Positions 37,494-45,549 of a stretch of 64,000 bases of DNA are shown here, piece after piece. The notes under the pieces are model-generated. The model had not been told where the DNA came from, did no database searches, and saw only the letters and a program-made list of their open reading frames with translations. Within the stretch, counting starts at the first letter, position 1, and the number at the start of each line of letters is the position of its first letter. Source of the DNA: Thioalkalivibrio sp. XN8 (GTDB taxonomy: Bacteria > Pseudomonadota > Gammaproteobacteria > Steroidobacterales > XN24). The stretch is from NCBI RefSeq assembly GCF_011058255.1, contig NZ_JAALFH010000067.1, positions 245,724 to 309,723 on the forward strand, read 5' to 3'. The translations under genes and the position numbers were made by a program.

Positions 37494-37530
37494 AGGCTCG
37501 ACGTCGCTACGGCGGCAGGAGGAGAGGGGC

Positions 37531-37845
37531 GTGACCCACAAGGCGACCAAGGTCGTAATCATCACCGAGAAGCTCGTGCTCCGTCAGGTCACCGGTATCA
37601 TCGAGGCCGCCGGCGCAACCGGCTATACGATCGTCGCCGCCGGTGGCAAGGGCAGCCGCGGCATGCGTTCGACCAGCCGCCCCTCGGTCGTCGACGAATT
37701 CGGCAATGTGAAAATCGAGGTCATCACGAGAAGTCGCGAGATGGCCGACCGCATCACGGAGGAGGTTGCCGCGCGGCTGTTCGAGAACTATTCCGGCATC
37801 ACTTACCTGGAGGAAGTCGAAGTCCTGCGCTCGGCCAAGTTCTGA
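37531..37845 (+). CDS. sbtB: PII-like regulator of SbtA
   Basis: This 104-residue PII-like protein starts with GTG after a strong GGAGGAG. It has a ferredoxin-like fold pattern and a glycine-rich T-loop region (AAGGKGSRGMRSTSR). SbtB proteins bind adenosine nucleotides such as cAMP or AMP and control the SbtA transporter in cyanobacteria. There is no C-terminal Cys pair of the R-loop type. Adjacency to sbtA makes the assignment firm. Confidence 0.88.
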   Translation: MTHKATKVVIITEKLVLRQVTGIIEAAGATGYTIVAAGGKGSRGMRSTSRPSVVDEFGNVKIEVITRSREMADRITEEVAARLFENYSGITYLEEVEVLRSAKF

Positions 37846-37947
37846 CAGCACCTGCATAGTGCGCGCCTGGGAAGTCGGATTGCGGGGGCGGCCGGTTTAT
37901 ACTTGCACCGAGCATGCCACATCTGCCTTGGCCGGGAGTAGGACTGG

Positions 37948-38388
37948 ATGAGAATCGTTGCCGCCGTTGATCGTTCCGAGTTCGCCGACCTCGTGGCGGA
38001 TATGGTGCGCCGCCTCGCTGCCGCCGAAACGACCGAAGTGCTGCTGCTTAACGTAGCGCCCCGCGAGGCCGACATGCTCGGCCGGCAGCTGTCCCGCAAG
38101 GTGGTGCAGGACCCGGTGCCCGAGGAGCTGCGCGACCGGCGGGAACTGCTGGATCGGCTGGCCGCGGACCTGGCAGCGAGCGGCATTCGTTGCTCCACGC
38201 TGCTGCTCAGGGGCTTGCCCGCCAAGACCATCATCCAGGAGGCCGGTCGCTGGTCGGCCGACCTTATTATCGTCGGCTCGCAGGGGCGCGGCATGCTCTA
38301 TCGCCAGCTCCTCGGCAGCGTCAGCGAAGAGGTGCTGGCCGCGCGCCGCTTCCCGGTCCTCGTGGTGCCTCGCCCGGCCGATGACTGA
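37948..38388 (+). CDS. Universal stress protein, UspA family
   Basis: This 146-residue single-domain Usp is cytosolic. The ATP-binding signature G-2X-G-9X-G(S/T) is present as GSQGRGMLYRQLLGSVSEEVL (read in part), preceded by DLIIVG. It therefore likely binds ATP. A GGGAGTAGG ribosome binding site precedes the ATG. It lies between sbtB and an OmpW-like gene, all on the plus strand. Confidence 0.9.
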   Translation: MRIVAAVDRSEFADLVADMVRRLAAAETTEVLLLNVAPREADMLGRQLSRKVVQDPVPEELRDRRELLDRLAADLAASGIRCSTLLLRGLPAKTIIQEAGRWSADLIIVGSQGRGMLYRQLLGSVSEEVLAARRFPVLVVPRPADD

Positions 38389-38431
38389 CCGCGGGTTCCG
38401 CGCGCGCCCTACTGTTCTGGAGGAGTCACCC

Positions 38432-39091
38432 ATGTATCGCTTGTTCGCGTTGTGCGCGGTATTGCTGGTCCCCTCGGTGGCGGCGGCACAGGTCCATCAC
38501 AGTCAACCCGAGTGGGATTTCGCCATCGCCGCGATCTACCAGGACGGCCAGTCGGCAACCGGCCGCAATGGCTCGAGCCTGTCCGCCGACAGCGCATTGG
38601 GCTTCGGCATCTCCCTGAACTACAACCTGAACGCGCGGTTCGCGCTCGGGGTGGATTTCGACTGGCTGCGGCCTGATTACAGTGCCGACCTGGTCAATGA
38701 CGAGAACCCGCTCGATACCCTGTTCGTGGACCACCGGGCGACGCAGGTGAACACGCGTTTCAAGGGCACCTACAATTTCGTCCCCTGGGGGGCGCTGGTG
38801 CCGTATGCGCAGCTCGGCTTGGGCTGGACCTGGCTCGATTCCAATGTTGCCAGCGGCCCGCCCGTCACCGGGTGCTGGTGGCATCCCTGGTGGGGGTACA
38901 TCTGCGAGAACTTTTTCCAGACCTACAATTCCACCGAGTTCAGCTACGGGGGCGCGCTCGGTCTGCGCTATGACCTGCAGGGCGGCTCGTTCATCAGCTT
39001 CAGCTTCGACTACTGGGAACTCGACACCAGCGGCAGCCGTGCCAATCCGAAGCTGGAGAGCTTGCGCCTGCAGTACGGCTGGCGGTTCTGA
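38432..39091 (+). CDS. OmpW-like outer-membrane protein
   Basis: This 219-residue protein has a signal peptide (residues 1-19, ending VAAA) and a beta-barrel pattern ending in RLQYGWRF, with a C-terminal Phe. LGFGISLNYNLNARFALGVDFDWLR and VPYAQLGLGWTWLDSN match OmpW/outer-membrane-barrel families. A Cys and Trp-rich loop (GCWWHPWWGYICENF) is unusual and could form a disulfide or bind metal. GGAGGAG precedes the ATG. The OmpW family often moves small hydrophobic molecules, but the role here is open. Confidence 0.78.
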   Translation: MYRLFALCAVLLVPSVAAAQVHHSQPEWDFAIAAIYQDGQSATGRNGSSLSADSALGFGISLNYNLNARFALGVDFDWLRPDYSADLVNDENPLDTLFVDHRATQVNTRFKGTYNFVPWGALVPYAQLGLGWTWLDSNVASGPPVTGCWWHPWWGYICENFFQTYNSTEFSYGGALGLRYDLQGGSFISFSFDYWELDTSGSRANPKLESLRLQYGWRF

Positions 39092-39184
39092 ATAGCGCCA
39101 TCGGCGAGGGCCGGTCGCCGCGTCCCAATGCGCGAGCGGGCCGATGAAGCAGTGGCTCTCGCGCATCAGCCGGCTGCCAGGCGT

Positions 39185-39379
39185 TCACTTGGTCAGAATC
39201 AGTTTCCCCAGACGCGTCTCACGCAGTTCATAGACCTGTCCGCGGTGGCGGATGCGCAGGCGCCGGTTCTCGTCCAGCAGCTCGCGGCTGTCCATTTCCC
39301 GGGTCGGCGAGGCCGAGCCCGGCCCCCGCAGGCCATCCGCACAAGCGGGGCCTCCTCTGCTGCGGTTCAATCCAGCCAT
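39185..39379 (-). CDS. hemP: Hemin uptake protein HemP family
   Basis: This 64-residue protein ends in LRIRHRGQVYELRETRLGKLILTK, which matches the C-terminal core of HemP. HemP proteins accompany heme receptors and in some species activate their transcription. The N-terminal 28 residues are less typical, so a later start (near MDSREL) is possible. The ATG overlaps the last 13 bases of the heme receptor gene, so the two are likely co-translated. Confidence 0.8.
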   Translation of the reverse strand: MAGLNRSRGGPACADGLRGPGSASPTREMDSRELLDENRRLRIRHRGQVYELRETRLGKLILTK

Positions 39380-41532
39380 TGCAGGTCCTTCGCCACGGTG
39401 AGGCGGATGCTGCGGCCTGGCTGGTTGATCCCGTTCGGATGGATGCGGTAGTTTTTGTCGAAGACATTGTCCAGCGCCAGGCGGAGCTCGAAACCCGAGA
39501 GCAGGCCGCGATCCGGCAGCCAGTTGAGAAAGACGTCGGTCTTGCCATGGCCGGGCGTTGCCAGCGCGCCTTCCGGCACATCACGGCGGTCGCTCGAGGC
39601 AATGAGTTCTGCGCCAACGGACAGTGCGCCATTCAGCAGGTAGACACCCGCGCCCAGCGCAACCCGGTCAGGCTGAACGCTCGCCAAGTCCTGGCCGTCC
39701 GCGCTCTCGCCGTCGATGGCGGTAAGGGCAGCCTGGGCCCAGCCGACGCGGCCCTCGAGCCGCGCCGTCGCCTCGAACCCCTTGAGTTCTGCGTCGACAT
39801 TGCTGTTGGTGGTGATCCCCGGGAATTCCAGCGCCTGGGTGATCGGGTTGAAGGCCGGGGGGCCGGAGATGAAAATCACGGTCTGATCAACGAAGTTCTT
39901 CACATCGCTGGTCCAGGCGGTGACATCGAGCTCCAGGTCCAGGTCGCTGCCGAACACCGAGGCGCGTCGCCAGCGCAGGCCGGCCTGGAATTGGCTTGAT
40001 TCCTCGGGCAGGAGGTCTGGCGTCGGCACGAACTCGTTGATCACGATCTGGCCGGGCCCGATCGGCGCGACAAAGTGCAGGCCGTCGGCGTACAGCTCGG
40101 TCAGGCTGGGCGCACGAAAAGCCTCGGCATACTCGGTCCACAGGTAGACATCGTCGGTGGCCGACCAGCCGATCGCCAGGCGCGGCGAGACGCTGTCCTC
40201 ATCCCGGCCCGGAAAAGCTCCTGCAGGGGCGTATTCGAACTCGTCGTAGCGCACGCCCGGAATCATCGAGACGCGCTCGCCGAAGGGAATCTCGGCCTGG
40301 ATGAAACCGGCACGGTAGTCCACCTCGGCGTCCGGAAACTGCGGGCGGTTGGCGCCGTCGCGCGTGCCGCTCTGTTCGTCGCCGTACAGCTCGATACCGT
40401 AAGTCAGCCGGGTGCCGCCGGTGCCGCCGATGCCGAAGCGAGAGGAGTTGGTGATTTCCAGCCCGCGGGTTTCGAAGCGCGTCCGGTCCACGCGGCCATC
40501 GGTCAGGCGAAACTCGTCGGTGTCGACGTTGTTGCTATAAGCCGCCAGATCCAGGTTCAGCCAACGATTGGCCGGATCGTCGAAGCGGTAGCGGAAACGG
40601 GCGCTGTCGCGTTCCGTGCTCCGGTCCACGACATTGGTGGGCGTGGCGACGGCGTTGGCGTTGGTCGGGTTGATACCCTGGTTCTCGAAGCGGTCGAATG
40701 TCAATTCGATGCGCTGGCGGCGTCCCGGCTCGAAACCGAATTTGAACAGACCCTCGCCGATCTCATCCTGCGTTGCCGCGATTGGATCGCCCCTGCCGTC
40801 CTCCAGGTCCTCGCGGACGTCGCGCACCAGGTAGCTGCCGAGGATGTCGAAGGCGCCGGCTTGCGCATAGGCGATGGCCGAACCGCCCCACTCGTCACCG
40901 TTCGACTGGTGACTGCCCTTGAGACGGGTCCCGAATCCGCTCCGCCCCCCCGTCAGATCACGGCCATTGACGGTCTCGATAACGAAGACGCCGCCGAGCG
41001 CGCCGCTGCCGTACACGGCCGAGCTGGCGCCACGCAGGACCTCGATGGAGCGGATCAGGTCCGGGTCGAGGAGGAAGCGGCCGCCATGCGCCTTGTTGAA
41101 GTTCTGCCGTGTGCCATCGAGCCGGATGACGACTTGCTCGTCGGCAAAGCCCCGGATCGCCGGCTCCTCGGCAATGCGTCGCGGACCGCCCTGGACATTG
41201 ATGCCGGGAATGGTCTCGAAAACGTCCTGAAAACCGTAGGGCTGGGTACTCTGAATACCTTCGCGCGAAAGCAGCGACACGGCCGCCGGGGTGGTGAACT
41301 GTTCGCGCTCGGTGCGCGTGGCTGAAACCACGACGGCACCGAGCGTCACGACGCCGATCGGCGGCGCCGCGACCGCGGCATCGCTTTGAGCCGAGACAGC
41401 GGCGTCGGTTTCCGCCCGAGTGGTGGCGGGGGAGGAGAGAGCGAGGACGGCGAGAACGGTTTGCGCAGTCCTGGCGAGGCGAGGGCCCGGAGGGCGGACG
41501 GCATTGACGGGCGGACAGAACATTGGATGCAC
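39367..41532 (-). CDS. TonB-dependent heme/hemoglobin receptor
   Basis: This 721-residue outer-membrane receptor has a signal sequence (to about residue 40), a TonB-box-like stretch near VVTLGAVVVSATRTERE, and a plug domain (about 60-180; GVFVIETVNGRDL). A 22-strand barrel ends in RSIRLTVAKDLQWLD. The FRAP motif of heme receptors is visible in YAEAFRAPSLTELY. Placement beside hemP, hutZ, hutX and hmuTUV makes heme the likely ligand. A Fur-box-like site lies about 120 bases upstream. Confidence 0.9.
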   Translation of the reverse strand: MHPMFCPPVNAVRPPGPRLARTAQTVLAVLALSSPATTRAETDAAVSAQSDAAVAAPPIGVVTLGAVVVSATRTEREQFTTPAAVSLLSREGIQSTQPYGFQDVFETIPGINVQGGPRRIAEEPAIRGFADEQVVIRLDGTRQNFNKAHGGRFLLDPDLIRSIEVLRGASSAVYGSGALGGVFVIETVNGRDLTGGRSGFGTRLKGSHQSNGDEWGGSAIAYAQAGAFDILGSYLVRDVREDLEDGRGDPIAATQDEIGEGLFKFGFEPGRRQRIELTFDRFENQGINPTNANAVATPTNVVDRSTERDSARFRYRFDDPANRWLNLDLAAYSNNVDTDEFRLTDGRVDRTRFETRGLEITNSSRFGIGGTGGTRLTYGIELYGDEQSGTRDGANRPQFPDAEVDYRAGFIQAEIPFGERVSMIPGVRYDEFEYAPAGAFPGRDEDSVSPRLAIGWSATDDVYLWTEYAEAFRAPSLTELYADGLHFVAPIGPGQIVINEFVPTPDLLPEESSQFQAGLRWRRASVFGSDLDLELDVTAWTSDVKNFVDQTVIFISGPPAFNPITQALEFPGITTNSNVDAELKGFEATARLEGRVGWAQAALTAIDGESADGQDLASVQPDRVALGAGVYLLNGALSVGAELIASSDRRDVPEGALATPGHGKTDVFLNWLPDRGLLSGFELRLALDNVFDKNYRIHPNGINQPGRSIRLTVAKDLQWLD

Positions 41533-41644
41533 CCCTTGAGCTGTTGCGAATCCAGGGAGTCGATCGTCTGGATGTCCTGGCTGGCGGGGGAATCCGCGGG
41601 CTGGGGCGGTAAGCAGTCGCTTGGAAGCAAAGCAAGCAAAGGGA

Positions 41645-41673
41645 AGCTAACACGAATGAGAATGATTCGTAAA
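41645..41673 (-). promoter_or_regulatory. Fur-box-covered promoter of the heme receptor
   Basis: A 19-base palindrome-like Fur box (41652-41670) has outer arms ACGAAT and ATTCGT. It lies between a -35-like TTTACG (41673-41668) and a -10-like TTAGCT (41650-41645) with a 17-base spacer on the minus strand. Fur bound there would block RNA polymerase when iron is ample. Confidence 0.75.
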
Positions 41674-41735
41674 TAGGGGTTTCAGTACGGACCAGGTCCA
41701 GCGCCGGTGGCTGTTCCTGAACGCGTGGACCGGCG

Positions 41736-42554
41736 TCAGAGGTCGCTAGCGTGGTTCCGGCGGTCTCCGGGTGTCTCGTGCTGGTCGCCGGCGGCTTGTT
41801 GCCGCGCCTCGCGGACGAGGTCGACGAGCCGCGGGCGAAGCTCCTGCGCCCGGGCGAGCGGTGCCGGGTACGTATAGCGGCGGTGGTCATCGCGGGAGGC
41901 GAGGTCGATACCCTCCGGATCCAGCCCCGTCACGCGCCAGTCGCCGTCCCCGGCGCCGCAGAGTCCAATGGCATAGAGCCGCGTGGCGTCCCGATGGTCT
42001 TCGTTCATGTGCGCGACGGCGCCTGCTTCCATGGCATGCCATTCCGGCCAGTCGGCGTAACGGGTCTCGAGGTCGGCGCGGTCCAGCGCGTAGGCCTTGC
42101 CGAAGCCCGCGACGTAGGCCGCCGTGGCGATCTCGAAGCGCCACAGTGAGAAATCCGCGAAGTCGATATAAAGCGCTGCCTTGGGATGCCGCGCGAGGTA
42201 GCGGCGCCGGCATCGATCATGCGTGGCGCCGGCGAGGCGTTGGACCGTACCTTGCAGGGAGAGCCGGGCATGCGCGAGTGGATCACCGCCGCCTGGCTCG
42301 CCCAGCAGCAAGGCCGCCCGGCCGTCGCGCGTCATCGCTTCGGGGCGGCCGGAGAGCGAAGAGGTCGGGAAGACGGGCATGCCGTCGGTATCGGTGGCGA
42401 GGCCGACCCGGGACACGCTCGGGCCGTGTGCACTGGCGTCGATTATCGCCAGAGCGCCATGGCGCGCAGTCCGCACCAGCGTCCTGGCGGCTTTGCGGAC
42501 TGCATCGTCCACTGGGTGCAGGAGAGAACCTTCGTTGCGCTGCATGTCAGTCAT
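41736..42554 (-). CDS. hutZ: Heme utilisation protein HutZ/HugZ
   Basis: This 272-residue protein has a split-barrel flavin-type fold of the pyridoxamine oxidase family at the N-terminus (residues about 20-165) and a DUF2470-like C-terminal domain with AVAHMNEDHRDATRLYAIGL. HutZ/HugZ bind and degrade heme in the cytosol, releasing iron. It is divergent from the HutW-like gene; the Fur-box-like site at 42630-42648 lies between them. Its direction would also read toward the receptor gene 200 bases downstream. Confidence 0.88.
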   Translation of the reverse strand: MTDMQRNEGSLLHPVDDAVRKAARTLVRTARHGALAIIDASAHGPSVSRVGLATDTDGMPVFPTSSLSGRPEAMTRDGRAALLLGEPGGGDPLAHARLSLQGTVQRLAGATHDRCRRRYLARHPKAALYIDFADFSLWRFEIATAAYVAGFGKAYALDRADLETRYADWPEWHAMEAGAVAHMNEDHRDATRLYAIGLCGAGDGDWRVTGLDPEGIDLASRDDHRRYTYPAPLARAQELRPRLVDLVREARQQAAGDQHETPGDRRNHASDL

Positions 42555-42629
42555 ATGGAGTGACGCTCATTCGGGTGCGAAGGAGGGGGCGGGCCTGGCG
42601 TCCCCGCCTGGAATTTCACGAAAGCCTAA

Positions 42630-42667
42630 TACGAATCGTTCCCATTCGCAATCAAGTCTGGCATAGT
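42630..42667 (+). promoter_or_regulatory. Fur-box-like palindrome and promoter between hutZ and hutW
   Basis: CGAAT-N7-ATTCG (42632-42648) is a Fur-box-like palindrome similar in its arms to that of the heme receptor. A rightward promoter fits as TTCCCA (42639-42644), a 17-base spacer and CATAGT (42662-42667). This places the predicted transcription start at or next to the hutW ATG (42674). The site could also control the divergent hutZ. Confidence 0.65.
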
Positions 42668-42673
42668 TGCGGC

Positions 42674-44116
42674 ATGACCGCCGTTAACCCACTTTCGACG
42701 CCAGCGCGGCAACATGGGGGCGTCCCCGAAGCAGCAACGCCTCCCGACCTTGCCGAGCCGCTCGCGGGTTTCATGGCCCGGAGCAGCGGAGATCCGCTGC
42801 GCTCGGCGTTCGGCGACCTGCGGCGTGCGCACCCAGGCAGCCTCGCGGCTCCGGTGCCCGCGGAAGAGTTCGAAAACCTCTGGGCTGCCATGTCGCAATC
42901 GCCCCGGTCGAGCCCCGGTACAGCGTATGTGCACGTGCCTTTCTGCGAGACTCATTGCCTGTTCTGTGGCTTCTATAAATACCACTGGCGGAAACGCGAT
43001 GGCGCGCCTTACGTAGACAGCGTGCTGACCCAGGCCCGGCGCCTGCAGGGCCAGCCGCTGCTCGACGGCCCGCCGTTGCGGGCGCTCTACCTGGGCGGCG
43101 GTACACCGACGATCCTCTCGGCCCCGGATCTTCATCGCCTGGTCAGCGAACTGCGTGGGCTGCTGCCGCTGGCCCCCGATTGCGAGATCACGCTGGAAGG
43201 TCGCATCCTCGCATTCACCGAGGACAAGATGCGCGCGGCCTTCGACGCCGGGGTGAACCGGGTCTCGCTCGGCGTCCAGACCTTCGATGAACCGATTCGC
43301 CGCAGCCTCGGACGCAAGGCGAGCAAGCAGGCGGTGATCGCCACGCTGGAGACGCTGGTCGCGTTCGACTCCGGTGCGATCGTGATCGATCTCATCTATG
43401 GGCTGCCGGGGCAGACCTTCGAGACCTGGGCGGAAGATCTGCGGTTGGTCGAGGCCATCGGCCTGGACGGCGTCGACCTCTATGGGCTTAACCTGATCCC
43501 GGGCACGCCGTTAATGACGGCCATCGACAAGCGCAAGCTCGATCCAGTGCCGCGCCAGGATCTCGGCGTGTTCTACGCCTCCGGTGCCGAGGCCATGGAG
43601 CAGGCCGGATGGGAGGCGATCTCCACTTCCCACTGGCGCAGCCCGGGCCTGCGCGAACGCTCGGTCTACAACTACCTCAGCAAGACCGGCGCCGAGTGCA
43701 TCGCCTTGGGCGCCGGGGCGGGCGGAGCGCTGGGCGGCGTCGGCTACCGCCTGATTCCGACCGTCGAGGCCTATGCCAAACAGTTGGACCAGGGGCAGCT
43801 GCCCATCACGAGCATGTTCCGCGCACGGCAGGATGCCCCCCTGATCAACGTGATCCGGGCCGGCATGGAGCGCGGCAGGCTCGATTCGACGCAGGTGCGC
43901 GCCGTCCCCGGCGGCGACGCCGTCATGGACGACCTGGAGCCGCTCTTGGCCCACTGGTCGCGGGCCGGGCTGCTCGCGCCCCGCCAGAGGTTTTTCGATC
44001 TGACTGTCGCCGGCCGTTTCTGGCAGGTGGCGATGACCCAGCGAATTATCGGATTCCTGGACCACCCGCAGCGCCGGCCCATGGCGGCACTGCTACGCGA
44101 AGAGGGCGCCAAATGA
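42674..44116 (+). CDS. hutW: HutW-like radical SAM heme utilisation enzyme
   Basis: This 480-residue protein is a HemN-related radical SAM enzyme. The iron-sulfur Cys triad is in FCETHCLFCGFYKYHW. SAM-binding motifs include YLGGGTPTIL and RVSLGVQTFDE. The HutW/ChuW group opens the heme ring anaerobically, in contrast to oxygen-dependent HutZ or IsdG routes. Position before hutX and hmuTUV supports this over coproporphyrinogen oxidase. No ribosome binding site precedes the ATG, and the inferred transcription start coincides with it. hutX overlaps its stop. Confidence 0.85.
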   Translation: MTAVNPLSTPARQHGGVPEAATPPDLAEPLAGFMARSSGDPLRSAFGDLRRAHPGSLAAPVPAEEFENLWAAMSQSPRSSPGTAYVHVPFCETHCLFCGFYKYHWRKRDGAPYVDSVLTQARRLQGQPLLDGPPLRALYLGGGTPTILSAPDLHRLVSELRGLLPLAPDCEITLEGRILAFTEDKMRAAFDAGVNRVSLGVQTFDEPIRRSLGRKASKQAVIATLETLVAFDSGAIVIDLIYGLPGQTFETWAEDLRLVEAIGLDGVDLYGLNLIPGTPLMTAIDKRKLDPVPRQDLGVFYASGAEAMEQAGWEAISTSHWRSPGLRERSVYNYLSKTGAECIALGAGAGGALGGVGYRLIPTVEAYAKQLDQGQLPITSMFRARQDAPLINVIRAGMERGRLDSTQVRAVPGGDAVMDDLEPLLAHWSRAGLLAPRQRFFDLTVAGRFWQVAMTQRIIGFLDHPQRRPMAALLREEGAK

Positions 44117-44616
44117 ACGACGTTATCCCGGCCCGCCGCATCGAGGCCACCCTGGCCGAATCGCCAACCGCTCCACTCGAAACCATCGCCGAGCGAGCCG
44201 GTGTCACGGTCGCCGACGTGGTTCGGCGCCTGCCCGCCGGGGAGGCCGTTTGCGTCGATGGCGAGCACTTCGTCGAGGTCATGAAAGAACTCACCCACTG
44301 GGGCGAGATCACGTTTATCGTCAACACCGGCGACGTGATTCTCGAGGCCCGTGGCGAGGTGCCCGAGGGGAGCGTCGGGCGCGGTTTCTACAACCTCAAC
44401 GGCAAGCCGATCGGGGGGCATCTGAAGGCGGATGCCTGCGGGATGATCGCCTTCGTCTCGCGCCAGCTGTTCGGCTCGCCCACGCGCTCGATCCAGTTCT
44501 ACGGCCACGCCGGCCACTGCCTGTTCAAAGTCTATCTCGGGCGGGACGAGGAGCGGCAGATCAAGGCCGACCAGGTCGAGAAATTCGTCGCGCTGCGTGA
44601 ACAGCTGGCCTGCTGA
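44113..44616 (+). CDS. hutX: Cytosolic heme carrier HutX
   Basis: This 167-residue protein matches HutX/HuvX: an N-terminal helix-turn-helix-like part (ETIAERAGVTVADVVRRLP) and a core with THWGEITFIVNTGDVILEARGEVP and GFYNLNG, followed by HLKADACGMIAFVSRQLFGSPTRSIQFY in segments. HutX holds heme in the cytosol and hands it to HutZ in Vibrio. The ATG overlaps the hutW stop (ATGA). Confidence 0.92.
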   Translation: MNDVIPARRIEATLAESPTAPLETIAERAGVTVADVVRRLPAGEAVCVDGEHFVEVMKELTHWGEITFIVNTGDVILEARGEVPEGSVGRGFYNLNGKPIGGHLKADACGMIAFVSRQLFGSPTRSIQFYGHAGHCLFKVYLGRDEERQIKADQVEKFVALREQLAC

Positions 44617-44619
44617 GGA

Positions 44620-45549
44620 ATGGCGGCAATGAATCCCGACGATGCGAAACCTGGCGAGTTGCCGCGACGGCTCGCGGACCGTCATCTGTTCTGTTTCGGC
44701 TGCGGCTACAGTGCCGGGCGCCTGGCCCGGGAACTCCTTGCGGCAGGCGCCCGGGTTTCCGGCACGAGCCGGACCCCGTCAGGCGCGGACCGGCTCGACA
44801 AGCTCGGCATCACCGCCCACGTCTTCGACGGCTCCAAGCCGCTCCCCGCAGCGGCGTTCGACGGGGTCACCGACGTCCTGTCCTCGATCCCGCCCGGCGA
44901 GGACGGGGATGACGGCGTGCTGACGGGCCACGGCAGAATCCTTGCCGGCCTGCCGACGCTGGGCTGGACGGCGCTCTTGTCTACCACCGGGGTGTATGGC
45001 GATACGCGCGGGACGTGGATCGACGAAAGCGCGCCCACCGACCCCCGCACGCCCGGCAACGAGCGGCGCGTCGCCTGCGAGGAACGCTGGCTGGCCTGGG
45101 GCTGCGCCCACGGCAGGCCGGTGCAGATCTTCAGGCTGCCCGGCATCTACGGCCCGCACCGCTCGCCATTCGCCCGGCTGCGTACCGGGGAGGCCCGCCG
45201 GATCGTCAAGCCGGGCCAGGTGTTCAACCGCATTCACGTGGACGACATTGTCGCTGCGCTGCTGCTGGCCATGCGGGCGCCGAGAGCCGGGCCGGTATTC
45301 CACCTGGCCGATGACGAGCCGGCACCCGCGGACGAAGTACTGACCCATGCCGCCGCGCTCCTCGGGCTGCCCCCGCCGCCCGCGGTGCCGTATGACGCCG
45401 CGGACCTGCCGCCCATGGCCCGGCACTTCTACGAGGAATGCAAGCGCCTGTCCAACGGCCGGGTGCGGCAGGAACTCGGCTTTGTGCCCCGTTACCCCAC
45501 CTACCGCGAGGGCCTGGCTGCGATTCTCGATGAGGAGATCTCCCGATGA
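44620..45549 (+). CDS. NAD-dependent epimerase/SDR-family protein (YeeZ-like)
   Basis: This 309-residue protein has a Rossmann start with CFGCGYSAGRLARELLAAG in place of the usual GxxGxxG with higher Gly content. STTGVYGDTRGTWIDE and RLPGIYGP follow, as in the YeeZ group of extended short-chain dehydrogenases. Function is unknown. It lies between hutX and hmuT with a 3-base gap and a 4-base overlap, so it is inside the heme operon. An ATG at 44629 may be the true start, since the GAGG is too close to the ATG at 44620. Confidence 0.75.
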   Translation: MAAMNPDDAKPGELPRRLADRHLFCFGCGYSAGRLARELLAAGARVSGTSRTPSGADRLDKLGITAHVFDGSKPLPAAAFDGVTDVLSSIPPGEDGDDGVLTGHGRILAGLPTLGWTALLSTTGVYGDTRGTWIDESAPTDPRTPGNERRVACEERWLAWGCAHGRPVQIFRLPGIYGPHRSPFARLRTGEARRIVKPGQVFNRIHVDDIVAALLLAMRAPRAGPVFHLADDEPAPADEVLTHAAALLGLPPPPAVPYDAADLPPMARHFYEECKRLSNGRVRQELGFVPRYPTYREGLAAILDEEISR

